DNA of 15,321 bases from an uncultured bacterium (GCA_937928585.1 CALEZK010000455.1:1-15321); one strand, 5' to 3'; shown: positions 1-7,893, numbered from the stretch's first letter. Notes: generated by a model not told the origin, from the sequence alone. Program-made: numbers and translations.

Positions 1-877
1 TCTGCGCGGTGGCGGGCGCTTGTTCGAACGCATGTTGCAAGTGTGGTGGTAGTTTATCAAGATGAAAATCTTCGCCCGCGATGAAACCGATTTCTCGCAT
101 GCGGGAGAGGATGGCTGCATCGTCTGGGTGGGGCGGATGTACGCGCAAGAGTTGCGCGGCATGATGAAAATATGCGCGAGCGGATAGTTTGTCTGGGTCG
201 CGGAATAGCGTTGGAAAGGGTCGAGCCGGTTTATCGCCGGAATTCGGTTTGGGCGAACTTGTCCACTCTGAAAGTGTTGTTATGGTAAAGCCAACTTGAA
301 GTTGTCGTACGGACTTGATGTCTTCGCGACCATTGGTTTGGATGCGGCCGATGATCCATGCGTGCGGTGTGGGAGAATCGATGCATGACAAATCTTTGGG
401 CAGCGAGCCTTGCCAGTTTGGTGGGGCGACGACAATGTTTCTTGGGGCAGATCCCGTGGTGCGTTTGCCGGGAGCGGCGAAGACTTCCGTCCACATATCG
501 AGAAACTGAAGTAGAAAGTAACGATCGCCCATATCGGGGATGGAGACGACCATGGGTTCGCGCGAGAGATCGAGCCATGCGGAGGAGTAGAGGGTGTCGA
601 AATTTGGACGGATGACAGCTTTGAATCCTGGTTTTGGGAAGAAGCGCATGTGATTGAGTTTATTCGCGGGGCCCAGGCCCATGGCACTGATGGGGATGGT
701 CATGGTGCGTCGCGTTTTGTCCATGATCATTAAGGGGTAGGTGTAGAGGTAGGCGTCGACGGCGATTTCGTTCGCGGTGGCGGTATCGATTGGATCGATA
801 ACTCGAGCGTGGGCGTGCGGTGTCAGTGCGGTTGCGGCAATTATGATTCTTAGGAAGGGCGTTATGAATCTTGTCAT
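1..877 (-). CDS. DUF1254-domain exported protein (3' part cut by window edge)
   Basis: The reverse strand is open from an ATG at 877 to the window edge, giving 292 codons with no stop. The product starts with a Sec-type signal peptide: basic MTRF, then a hydrophobic stretch ending ALTPHAHA near residue 24. The mature part shows hallmarks of the DUF1254 family: AVDAYLYTYPLMIMDKTRR, then RPNFDTLYSSAWLDLS, the segment around LDMWTEVFAAPGKRTTG, and SPTPHAWIIGRIQTNG. I know these motifs from the family; its biochemical role is not established. A GGAG lies 7 nt before the ATG, supporting this start. The usual DUF1214 C-terminal partner would lie beyond the edge, so its presence cannot be judged. 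The gene diverges from the membrane protein at 1031 across about 150 bp. The family call is confident; function is unknown. Confidence 0.9.
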   Translation of the reverse strand, partial: MTRFITPFLRIIIAATALTPHAHARVIDPIDTATANEIAVDAYLYTYPLMIMDKTRRTMTIPISAMGLGPANKLNHMRFFPKPGFKAVIRPNFDTLYSSAWLDLSREPMVVSIPDMGDRYFLLQFLDMWTEVFAAPGKRTTGSAPRNIVVAPPNWQGSLPKDLSCIDSPTPHAWIIGRIQTNGREDIKSVRQLQVGFTITTLSEWTSSPKPNSGDKPARPFPTLFRDPDKLSARAYFHHAAQLLRVHPPHPDDAAILSRMREIGFIAGEDFHLDKLPPHLQHAFEQAPATAQ

Positions 878-965
878 GAATTGGCTCCGCGTGTTTAGGT
901 GTATTTGTAACGCGCAGGGTAGCAGCGAACATTCCGTGCGCATTAACGTATCGTTGGGGCGTGTC

Positions 966-995
966 TTGATTGGGTATCGCTGGGATTGTGATACT
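966..995 (+). promoter_or_regulatory. Candidate sigma-70 type promoter for the membrane protein gene
   Basis: TTGATT (966-971) is followed after 18 nt by GATACT (990-995), which is preceded by an extended -10 TG at 987-988. Initiation would fall near 1002, downstream of an in-frame ATG at 998. This would favour translation from 1031, which has a GGGAG (1016-1020) ten bases upstream. It is a consensus match only. Confidence 0.35.
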
Positions 996-1030
996 GCATG
1001 CTTGCCTTTCAACTTGGGAGCGGGTTTTCA

Positions 1031-2458
1031 ATGTATTCATATGGGGAAATGAAGGATGTGCGCGTGCCGTGGTGGCCGACGGTGATTTGCGCGTCGTTGG
1101 CGGGCGGCATGGGCTGGGGAATTCGCGGTCAGTATGGGCACGAGACCGGCGCAATGATTGCGGGGGCGCTGGTGTGTCTGGTTATTGGGTTGACGCTTTG
1201 CAGGAACGCGGGTTCGTTGGCGGTTGCGCGCGCGGTTGCGTTGGGCACGGTGGCGATGGGTTTTGGCGGGTCGGAGACGTATGGCCAGACGATTGGATTG
1301 ACGAAAGACGCGGACTTTGTCGGCAACTGGGGCGTGCTTGCGTGGGGCATGCTGGGGCTTGCGATAAAGGGCGGTGTTTGGATTGGTTTTTGCGGGCTTC
1401 TGCTGGGTATGGGACTTGGGGGGAAGCGGTATCGGGCGATTGAAATGTTCTGCCTGATGATCGGAGCGCTTTTCGCGTATGCGCTTGGAGTGTATTTCTT
1501 GAACATGCCGCACGATCTTGAGGCGCGTCAACTCCCGCGGCTTTATTTTTCCGCGACGTGGGACCTTCAACCGAACAAGGCCGACCTGCGTCCACGCGTG
1601 GAAGTGTGGGGAGGGATTTGGTTTGCGCTGCTCTTTGTGATGGCGTATGCGGGCGCGCTTCGGAAAGATGGGCTTGCCTGGCGTTTAGGGTTGTGGGGGA
1701 TTCTCGGGGGCGCGCTTGGATTTCCGATTGGACAGTGCATTCAGGCTTATCACGGTTGGAACGTGGAACTATTTGACGAGGGCCTGTGGAAGATCGTGAA
1801 TTGGTGGAACTTCATGGAGACGACATTTGGGTTGGTAATGGGCGCTTTGTTGGGCTTGGGCGCGTGGCTTCATCGGAAGCGCATTCAGCCGGTGGAGTAT
1901 GAAGGGGAGCTGGCGAACTTTGCGCCATTGGAGTGGGGCCTCGTTATCGTGCACTGCGCGTTGCTCATTTTGTCGGAGTTTGTGATTCCTTTTCCGATTA
2001 TTGGATGGGCTTATGACATGGGGCTTGTGATGGGGGTGATTCCGCTTGCGGCGATTGTGGGAGGGCGTTGGTGGCCTTATCTCGCGATTTTGCCGGTGAC
2101 GTTGATGCCGATCGTTGGGAAGACGGTTCGCAACCTTGCGTATGAGAACGAGGAAGTTTCGCGGTTGATTGGATGGTCAGTTTACATCGTGATTCCGATG
2201 GCTTTGGCGATTGGGTTGGCGATTTGGTATCAGCGAAAGGGGCGCGCGGGACAAACGGGCACGGCGTTTGCGCGCGGCGCGCTGCTGTTTTGCACGTGGA
2301 TCTATTTCACGCTTAATTTCGCTTTCTTTAATTTCCCCTGGCCGTGGGAGACTTGGACAGGACGCACGCCGAATGCGATGGTGTATGTGGTGTGTGTAGT
2401 GGCGCTGACGGCGTTGGCGTTGTTTTGGGGGAAGGGCGAGCGATCGCGAGCGGCGTGA
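1031..2458 (+). CDS. Unrecognised multi-pass inner-membrane protein, about 475 aa
   Basis: I do not recognise a named family. The product is strongly hydrophobic, with roughly ten candidate transmembrane segments (for example about 41-57, 64-80, 101-129, 138-158, 194-210, 217-235, 264-280, 302-322, 327-345, 382-400, 415-435 and 450-466, some possibly re-entrant). Gly/aromatic motifs with polar residues recur inside or beside the membrane segments: GWGIRGQYGHETGAM (28-42), GFGGSETYGQTIGL (78-91), GALGFPIGQCIQAYHGWN (227-244) and WWNFMETTFGLVMGA (258-272). They look like degenerate internal repeats and could line a substrate path. A periplasmic or cytoplasmic loop lies near 159-192. The ATG at 1031 is preferred for its GGGAG at 1016-1020; ATGs at 998 and 1049 are in frame. 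It sits alone between a divergent DUF1254 gene and the convergent sulfatase unit. Transporter or membrane enzyme are both possible. Confidence 0.85.
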   Translation: MYSYGEMKDVRVPWWPTVICASLAGGMGWGIRGQYGHETGAMIAGALVCLVIGLTLCRNAGSLAVARAVALGTVAMGFGGSETYGQTIGLTKDADFVGNWGVLAWGMLGLAIKGGVWIGFCGLLLGMGLGGKRYRAIEMFCLMIGALFAYALGVYFLNMPHDLEARQLPRLYFSATWDLQPNKADLRPRVEVWGGIWFALLFVMAYAGALRKDGLAWRLGLWGILGGALGFPIGQCIQAYHGWNVELFDEGLWKIVNWWNFMETTFGLVMGALLGLGAWLHRKRIQPVEYEGELANFAPLEWGLVIVHCALLILSEFVIPFPIIGWAYDMGLVMGVIPLAAIVGGRWWPYLAILPVTLMPIVGKTVRNLAYENEEVSRLIGWSVYIVIPMALAIGLAIWYQRKGRAGQTGTAFARGALLFCTWIYFTLNFAFFNFPWPWETWTGRTPNAMVYVVCVVALTALALFWGKGERSRAA

Positions 2459-2469
2459 CGCGGTGCGCG

Positions 2470-2486
2470 GGTAGACAGGCTCTACC
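2470..2486. terminator. Candidate bidirectional terminator between convergent genes
   Basis: GGTAGA (2470-2475) and TCTACC (2481-2486) form a perfect 6-bp stem around a 5-nt loop. It lies in the 31-bp gap between the stop codons of the membrane protein and the sulfatase. The tail on the + strand is only weakly T-rich (TATTTACCTTT). The position is good and the strength modest. Confidence 0.4.
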
Positions 2487-2489
2487 TAT

Positions 2490-4430
2490 TTACCTTTGTG
2501 CAGGGCGACCCAAGGCACGGCGTGCCACGTCGGCGACGTAGTCGCGCGGGTCTCGTTTGTCTTCCAAAGCGGATGTGAATGCGGCGATGATCGCGTCATT
2601 CTTGGGATTCCATTGTTCCAAGAGTTGGGCGGCGGCCAAGCGCACGAAGAACGAATCCTCATTCATTGCAGCAAGAGCGAACGATTCGATGTGATCATGC
2701 TTGCCCATTGCAAGAAGCGCACGGGCTGCGCCGAGTTTGACCGTGGACGAGGTGTTATTCATCGCGTTCAGAAGGGCGCTTAGGGTGTTTTCGTTGGCGA
2801 CGTTTGGGTTGCTGAGTCCTACTGCAGCCCAATAGGCAACGCTTGGGTTTGTGTCGCCAAGGCCTTGTAGCAAAACATCCGTCGGCGGGTTCTCGAATAG
2901 ACCGATAGTTCGCATCGCCTTTGCGCGAGCGATTTCGTTGGGGGCGTTTAGTTGTTCGAGCCAGAGTTGCAGCTTTTTGCCGAAGATAGACTTGGTTGAG
3001 GCGTCCGGGTGGCGGTATGGCGCGCGCGATGCGGCCAGGTTAGGTTTTTGCGCAGCCGGCACCCAATGCTGCAGCTCCGTTTCGGGTATGAAGCCGAGGT
3101 CCTCGGCATTTTCCATCCAGCTATCCAGCGCTTCGCGCAGACGACTCAGTTGGGGGGCGTGCGCAGGCGAATCGACGAGGTTGTGCAGTTCGAAGGGATC
3201 TGATTCGGTGTCGTACAACTCTTCCAGCGGCTTTTTTTCGCGGAAGAACAAACGTTGGGTCTCATTCAGATCACCACTTTCGAAGCGCGCGCGCATTTCC
3301 TTCATTACCGGCCAGCTTTCGCAATAGGAGATGTATCCGGGGAAGCCTTTTTCCGGTTCGTAGTTGCGAATGTACTTGTAACGCTTGTCGCGGACTGCGC
3401 GAATGATGTCGTAGCGTTCGTCCATGCGGTCGCGCGCGGCGAAGATGTAATCGCGATCACTTGAGGCGCGATTGCCAAGGAAGGCGTTGCCTTGCATGTG
3501 ATCTGGTGCTTTTATGCCGGCAATGTTCAGTACCGTGGGGGCAAAATCGACAAAGCTGATCAAGGAATCCGAAACGGAACCGGCATCGAGCATGCCTGGC
3601 CAACGCACGATGAGCGGCACGTGTAAACCGGAGTCGTACATCCAACGTTTTGCGCGGGGCAGGCCGGCGCCGTGATCGCTGAAGAAGAAGACGACGGTAT
3701 TTTCCGCGAGGCCGTCTTCCTCAAGTTGCTTGAGGATGTCACCAACCCACACATCCATTGCTGCGATCAGGTTTTGGTAGTGGGCCCAGTGTTTGCGGAC
3801 GACTTCCGTGTCGGGATAATACGGCGGGAGCTTCGCGTTAGCGGGATCGTGGAGTCCGCCGGGAATTCGATTGGCGAGATCCGCTGGGAGGCTCGTCAGG
3901 TTGCCGATTTGCGATTCGTGCGTTACGGTGGAATTGAATACGGCGAAGAACGGTTGCTCGGGATTGGTCCGATTACGCCAATGTGCTGTTTTGCTGTTGT
4001 CGTTCCATGCGTCTTCTGGCACTGGAAACTGATAATCGGTCTTGACGTTGTTTGTGCAGTAGTAGCCCGCTTCGCGGAGGTACGCGGGAAAACACCGGAT
4101 GCTTTCCGGAGGCGGGTTGTTGCAACGCATGTGGCAGGTGCCGAGCGTCGTGGGGTACATGCCGGTGATGAGGCAGGAGCGGCTGGGGGCACATACGGCG
4201 GCGACGGTAAAGGTTCGGGTGTAACGCATGCCTTCTGTTGCGAGTTGATCGATGTTTGGGGTGCGCGCCTGGGGAGCGCCGTAGCAGCCGAGGTGCGCGC
4301 TCATGTCTTCGCAGGTTATCCAGAGAATGTTGGGTTGCGATCCGCGAGCGGAAATGGCGGACTGCGTTGCGCACGACGCTGCTCCGGCAGCGAGCGCGCC
4401 AAGGAAGCCTCTGCGACTGGTGGTTATCAT
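2490..4430 (-). CDS. Tat-exported type I sulfatase with C-terminal HEAT-like repeats
   Basis: This 646-aa protein begins with a twin-arginine signal (SRRGFLGAL, residues 5-13) and an Ala-rich hydrophobic stretch, so export in folded form is expected. The sulfatase domain follows: E41-D42 in the first metal-binding strand, and C80-A-P-S-R84, the CxPSR motif in which Cys becomes formylglycine. SDHG (251-254) supplies further metal ligands, and K261 follows in the active-site region. The known family reaction is hydrolysis of sulfate esters. From about 490 to the end there are helical pairs resembling HEAT repeats (for example SVAYWAAVGLSN, TVKLGAARALLAMG and FFVRLAAAQLLEQW). These probably form a binding scaffold fused to the enzyme. 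The ATG overlaps the upstream stop by 4 nt (ATGA) and has GAGG 5 nt before it. The substrate cannot be read from the sequence; a sulfated polysaccharide is an inference. Confidence 0.93.
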   Translation of the reverse strand: MITTSRRGFLGALAAGAASCATQSAISARGSQPNILWITCEDMSAHLGCYGAPQARTPNIDQLATEGMRYTRTFTVAAVCAPSRSCLITGMYPTTLGTCHMRCNNPPPESIRCFPAYLREAGYYCTNNVKTDYQFPVPEDAWNDNSKTAHWRNRTNPEQPFFAVFNSTVTHESQIGNLTSLPADLANRIPGGLHDPANAKLPPYYPDTEVVRKHWAHYQNLIAAMDVWVGDILKQLEEDGLAENTVVFFFSDHGAGLPRAKRWMYDSGLHVPLIVRWPGMLDAGSVSDSLISFVDFAPTVLNIAGIKAPDHMQGNAFLGNRASSDRDYIFAARDRMDERYDIIRAVRDKRYKYIRNYEPEKGFPGYISYCESWPVMKEMRARFESGDLNETQRLFFREKKPLEELYDTESDPFELHNLVDSPAHAPQLSRLREALDSWMENAEDLGFIPETELQHWVPAAQKPNLAASRAPYRHPDASTKSIFGKKLQLWLEQLNAPNEIARAKAMRTIGLFENPPTDVLLQGLGDTNPSVAYWAAVGLSNPNVANENTLSALLNAMNNTSSTVKLGAARALLAMGKHDHIESFALAAMNEDSFFVRLAAAQLLEQWNPKNDAIIAAFTSALEDKRDPRDYVADVARRALGRPAQR

Positions 4431-5098
4431 GATACCTCACAGCATGCGGGGATCGGCACGTCAAACAGGGCTGCCTTGCGCGGATCCATGGGTCGTAGAT
4501 CGCATCCGCGTTCGGCGCTGTGTATCAGCAATTCACCGAAAGCGAACTCGAGGGGGATTGATACATCACCGCAGCAGACCGCGGGGCAAACCCAGTGTTT
4601 CGCTTTCACTTTGGCGTGGCAACAGCGCACGGGGGTGTCGTCGCCGCCTTGCGGGACATGCGCGCAGCCGAGGCGCTCGGCGATTGCGGGGATTCCGTCG
4701 AAGATATTTCTCGTTCGCGGGGTTTCGTCCCGCATGTCGATACCAATATGGTCGAGGTAGGGGCGGGGTTGACGTGTTGTTGATGTTTCAATCAGTTCAT
4801 CTTGCGAGACCGGTACGGTTGAACAGATTAGGCGCGCTCCATCAGGGAAACGAAGCTTGATGAAGCCGGGTTCCGCGTAATCGACTGTAGGCGAATCCTG
4901 GCGAATTGTGAGCAGCGCAATGGCGCAGGTTTCATCCACTTTTATGTGTACATGAATTGATTCGGCAGATTCGAGGACGTCTGCCCAGGGGCCCGCGGGT
5001 TCCAGGAATGCACTTACAGCGCGCGCTTCCGGTTCCGATAGTAGCGCGGCTTTCAAACAGCGTTGCACTAACGCGAGGACACTAGGATTGAACTTCAT
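4427..5098 (-). CDS. Uncharacterised Cys-rich protein (223 aa) between isomerase and sulfatase genes
   Basis: I do not recognise this protein with confidence. It has no signal peptide or membrane segment, so it is probably cytoplasmic. The C-terminal half is rich in Cys and His: C159-C160-H161, H168, C171, C175-C176 and C219-C220. This spacing could bind a metal, but no standard motif fits. The stretch PYLDHIGIDMRDE followed by a helix with IPAIAERLGCAHVPQ is faintly reminiscent of a vicinal-oxygen-chelate module; I give this little weight. Its ATG overlaps the stop of the upstream isomerase gene by 4 nt, and its TGA overlaps the sulfatase ATG by 4 nt. A GGAG lies 8 nt before the start. Tight coupling on both sides argues that it is a real gene with a role tied to its neighbours. 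Confidence 0.8.
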   Translation of the reverse strand: MKFNPSVLALVQRCLKAALLSEPEARAVSAFLEPAGPWADVLESAESIHVHIKVDETCAIALLTIRQDSPTVDYAEPGFIKLRFPDGARLICSTVPVSQDELIETSTTRQPRPYLDHIGIDMRDETPRTRNIFDGIPAIAERLGCAHVPQGGDDTPVRCCHAKVKAKHWVCPAVCCGDVSIPLEFAFGELLIHSAERGCDLRPMDPRKAALFDVPIPACCEVS

Positions 5099-5982
5099 TC
5101 AAACGACTCCACTGACAAAAGTAACGAGAGTTTTTGCTGTATAGCGGAAAGCGCGCCTGGGTCTCCGCTGGCAAAGTGTGCCGTGGCAGCGCCGTCATAC
5201 CCGATGGTGTTGAGGGCGCGGGCCACTTTGGGCCAGTTCACATCCCCTTCGCCGGGCGGGCGCCACTCCGACTTGCGCAGGTCATAGTCGCGCACTTGCA
5301 GCAGCGCGACGCGATGATCAAGCGTGGTGAGCCAATCCGCGGGATATCCCATGCGCACAGCAATTCCCGTGTCCACGCATGCGCGGACGTAACGCGAGCC
5401 AATAGCGTCAATGTAACGCTTGTACTCGAGGGGAGTCTGCAGCAAACCGTTCATTGCCATTTCAACTGCGATGGTTACTTTCAACTTGCGGGCAAGCGGA
5501 AGAATCTCGCGCAGATTTTTCTGAGAGCGGTGATAGGCGTCGGCGTATCCGACGCCGGCGTGCATGCGGCCCGGAATGATTGTGAGCACTGCGGCTCCGA
5601 CACTCGCTGCAAAATGCAGAGCGGCCTCCGCGCGCGCAATCCCGGATGCGGCGATTGCGGCGTTCGGTTCGGAGAGAGGGAAATTCCAGCCGTTGGCGCT
5701 GACGGCGTGGATAATTACGTTCGATTGTTCCGCCAATTTGCGAAGTTGGTCGGCGCGTCCGGGGGAATCGGTGACAGGCAAGACCACGCCATTAAAGCCG
5801 CACTCGCGCAGCAGGGCGAAACGATCTTCGTCCGCGCGATTGCGCGGGAGCATGTTCCAATGGATCGACGTTTGAAACGGGCGGTGGTTCGCAACCTTGG
5901 CGCGGGCCAATTGGGGAAGCGCCGCGCCTGCCAGCGCGGCCTGAAACAAGAAAGTCCGGCGCGAAGCGATCGGTGAATTCAT
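5095..5982 (-). CDS. Tat-exported TIM-barrel protein, sugar phosphate isomerase/epimerase-like
   Basis: The 295-aa product starts with a Tat signal (SRRTFLFQAALAGAALPQLARA, residues 8-29, given here only as a landmark region). The rest has the rhythm of the xylose-isomerase-like TIM barrel: LLRECGFNGVVLPV early on, IAVEMAMNG with E174, ACVDTG with D204, QVRDYD near 229-234, and GEGDVNWPKVARAL near 244-256. E174 and D204 fit the metal-binding positions of the family. The usual last Glu seems replaced: the segment reads ATAHFASGD, with H270. The start at 5982 is chosen over an upstream in-frame ATG at 6069 because the Tat signal begins here and GGAG lies 8 nt upstream. It is first in a three-gene unit. 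An isomerase or epimerase acting on exported sugars is inferred; the substrate is unknown. Confidence 0.87.
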   Translation of the reverse strand: MNSPIASRRTFLFQAALAGAALPQLARAKVANHRPFQTSIHWNMLPRNRADEDRFALLRECGFNGVVLPVTDSPGRADQLRKLAEQSNVIIHAVSANGWNFPLSEPNAAIAASGIARAEAALHFAASVGAAVLTIIPGRMHAGVGYADAYHRSQKNLREILPLARKLKVTIAVEMAMNGLLQTPLEYKRYIDAIGSRYVRACVDTGIAVRMGYPADWLTTLDHRVALLQVRDYDLRKSEWRPPGEGDVNWPKVARALNTIGYDGAATAHFASGDPGALSAIQQKLSLLLSVESFE

Positions 5983-6058
5983 GACGCGAACTCCGGGACG
6001 ATGGCGTGGCAATTGTTGCACGACAGCTGCTTTTGGGTGGAGTATAAGGACTGGTGGC

Positions 6059-7003
6059 ATGAAGCACAACGATACAAATACTTTCCTCGTTTCGACGATT
6101 GTTCGCGGCGCGTTGCCGTGGGAAGCGTCCGCGTATTTTTATCGCGTCACCTTGGACGGCGACGTTGTGCGGTTTGCGCTTCCCGAGGCGCGACTGCGGC
6201 ACAAGGACCCTAATCCGCGGGGAGGCATGCGCGGGGCGCGGGGTATCGCGGTGTGCGATGAGGATATTTTCATCGCGAACTTCGATACCGTGTTCCGGTT
6301 TGACCGAGACCTTCGTCTTGTTGATTCGATGTCGAGCGCGTACTGCGCGGATATTCACGACCTTTGTGTTCACGACGGGCGACTTTGGGCGGCGTCGACG
6401 CGCAACGACACGCTGATTGCGTTTGACCGACGCGGTAAGGTGGATGAGATCATCAATTTGCGCGCGCGGCTCGATATGTTTGAACTGGTCGGGGCGTTAC
6501 CGTCCGCTGTGGATTACCGGGACCCGGAAACCCATGAGCAACGGAGTGCCGACCGGTTGCATGTCAATAGCTTTGCCTTTGATTCGGACGGCGGTGTTCT
6601 AGTTTCCGTTGGTCAGTTTCGATGCAATGCACATGCGGAGTCCGCCGTGGTGCAGATTGACCGGCGGGGTATGACGCGGACGCTGCATCGTTCGCGGTCG
6701 GCGGCCGTGCCAGCGCATAACATCGTTTTGCGAGCGGATGGCAGCATGTTGCGGGCGGATACAGAAAACGGGGTAGTGGTGGCACTGTATCCGGACCGTC
6801 CGGACGATGTCACTGCGATTATCGAGGTGGAGAGCGGATATGTACGCGGGCTCTGCCTTATCGACGATGTGCGGTTTCTGTTGGGCGTTCAGAACGAGAT
6901 TTGGGTTTGTGATGGCGCGCGTGGCGCGGTGTTGCGGAAGATCTCGATCTCCGCGGATGCGCGCGAATCAGTTCATTCGATTGTTGCGTATGCTTGTTTG
7001 TAA
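6059..7003 (+). CDS. Beta-propeller protein of unknown function
   Basis: The 314-aa product has repeating beta-strand units typical of a propeller: RGIAVCDEDIFIANFDTVFRF (starting at 61), IHDLCVHDGRLWAASTRND (from 99), LHVNSFAFDSDGGVLVS (from 167), AHNIVLRADGSMLRADT (from 219) and RGLCLIDDVRFLLGVQNEIW (from 263). A recurrent histidine pattern (H100, H168, H220) falls at the same place in successive blades, and RG begins both the first and last recognisable blade. This hints at a central binding site. No signal peptide is visible, so a cytoplasmic location is likely. The ATG at 6059 is preferred because AAGGA (6046-6050) lies 8 nt upstream; a longer frame from 5981 would run through the intergenic space. 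It diverges from the isomerase-sulfatase unit across 76 bp, so co-regulation is possible. The exact family was not identified. Confidence 0.82.
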   Translation: MKHNDTNTFLVSTIVRGALPWEASAYFYRVTLDGDVVRFALPEARLRHKDPNPRGGMRGARGIAVCDEDIFIANFDTVFRFDRDLRLVDSMSSAYCADIHDLCVHDGRLWAASTRNDTLIAFDRRGKVDEIINLRARLDMFELVGALPSAVDYRDPETHEQRSADRLHVNSFAFDSDGGVLVSVGQFRCNAHAESAVVQIDRRGMTRTLHRSRSAAVPAHNIVLRADGSMLRADTENGVVVALYPDRPDDVTAIIEVESGYVRGLCLIDDVRFLLGVQNEIWVCDGARGAVLRKISISADARESVHSIVAYACL

Positions 7004-7141
7004 GGGATTGAACTGGCAATTTCCTGTTGTCTGGCCATGATATTAGCGAAGTAATCGGAAGTGGTTCTGTCGCGCTTTCAGAGTTCGGTGGTGAGGTTGG
7101 TATGCGAACTTGGGCATGCAGTTTAGGTTTGGAACTGTATT

Positions 7142-7175
7142 GCGCCGTTGGCGCTAGTGCGCGGTTTCGTTTTTT
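7142..7175 (+). terminator. Weak candidate terminator after the beta-propeller gene
   Basis: GCGCC-gtt-GGCGC (7142-7154) and the alternative GCGC-tagt-GCGC (7151-7162) are followed by a run of six T (7170-7175). The T-run is 7-15 nt past the stems, so the fit to a Rho-independent terminator is poor. The first hairpin also belongs to the palindrome cluster described separately. Confidence 0.3.
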
Positions 7176-7311
7176 CCTTCGTTCATTGTGACGGGGTTGT
7201 GTTTTGATGATGCTCCCCCGTTGGGGGAGTTCTTGCAGGGAATTTTATCCCTGGTGTAACTCGCGAATAGCGAGTTACACCAGGCTGCACGTATTCAGGC
7301 CCGTTGGGCCT
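7142..7311. repeat. Palindrome cluster A (REP-like hairpins)
   Basis: This is the main content of the 374-bp gene-free stretch 7004-7377. Five short palindromes occur in a row. GCGCC-gtt-GGCGC lies at 7142-7154, CTCCCCC-gtt-GGGGGAG at 7213-7229, and CAGGGA/TCCCTG at 7236-7253. The fourth has a perfect 15-bp stem, cctggtgtaactcgc (7250-7264) with its complement at 7270-7284 around loop gaata. The fifth is AGGCCC-gtt-GGGCCT at 7297-7311. Three share the core CCGTTGG while their outer bases differ. The architecture resembles repetitive extragenic palindrome clusters. From 7004 to 7141 I see nothing else of note. Confidence 0.7.
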
Positions 7312-7377
7312 AAGAAGTTGGTTGTCTCCGTGCGCGCATGAACATTGAACTTGTTGTTTTTGATGTTGGGAGGAGTT

Positions 7378-7845
7378 GTGTCGAATCGAATAAGGTTGCT
7401 TGGCGAGGGGGAGGCGATTCCCTTGGCTTTGTTGTTGCTGGCGGATCCTTCCGAGGAAGAGGTGATGCGGTATGCGGGGGCGGCGCGGATTTTTGTTTGC
7501 GAACGTGACGGGGAGCTTGTTGGCGCGTGCGCTTTGTCGGGCGTGGGGCAGTCGGTTTGCGAGATTAAGAACATTGCCGTGGCGGGACCGTTTCAGGGGA
7601 TGGGGATTGGCGCGTTGTTGTTGCGGCATGTAATTGCGTTTGCGCGGGATGCGGGATTTGCGCGCGTTCAGATTGCCACGGGTAATTCGAGCATCGGGCA
7701 GCTTTATCTTTATCAGAAGGTGGGTTTCGAGATGCAGGAGATTGACCGGGATTATTTTGTGAGGACGTATCCGGATGCGATTTTTGAGAACGGGATTCGG
7801 TGTCGGCATCGGGTTTTGTTGGCTATGGAATTTGAAGGTGAATGA
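7378..7845 (+). CDS. GNAT-family N-acetyltransferase
   Basis: The product (155 aa from the GTG) has a GNAT fold. A beta strand VCERDGELVGACAL (40-53) leads to the acetyl-CoA binding strand and loop EIKNIAV followed by Q73-G-M-G-I-G78, the Q/RxxGxG/A signature. The late segment IATGNSSIGQLYLYQKVGF matches the motif B region. The IATGNSS and ENGI motifs recall the YvbK-like subgroup, from memory. Acetyl transfer from acetyl-CoA to an amine is expected; the acceptor is unknown. The start is uncertain: GTG at 7378 follows GGGAGG (7368-7373) by only 4 nt, while TTG 7345 and ATG 7363 are in-frame alternatives that lack a good ribosome-binding site. It stands alone between two structured intergenic regions. 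Confidence 0.88.
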   Translation: MSNRIRLLGEGEAIPLALLLLADPSEEEVMRYAGAARIFVCERDGELVGACALSGVGQSVCEIKNIAVAGPFQGMGIGALLLRHVIAFARDAGFARVQIATGNSSIGQLYLYQKVGFEMQEIDRDYFVRTYPDAIFENGIRCRHRVLLAMEFEGE

Positions 7846-7893
7846 TGTTGGGGTACGTGGGATGGAGACGGAATACGAATTGGGTAATACTGA

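Noticed and set aside
4371..4430. Lipoprotein signal in the sulfatase (Cys at residue 20)
   Set aside because: The residues before the Cys (GAAS) lack the Leu expected in a lipobox, and the twin-arginine motif explains the N-terminus better.
3672..4760. Long rightward open frame opposite the sulfatase
   Set aside because: It is antisense to a clearly recognised sulfatase and its upstream gene, has no family features and has no plausible ribosome-binding site; it is a GC-rich shadow.
5134..5976. Rightward open frame opposite the isomerase/epimerase gene
   Set aside because: It mirrors a well-supported gene on the other strand and shows no recognisable domain.
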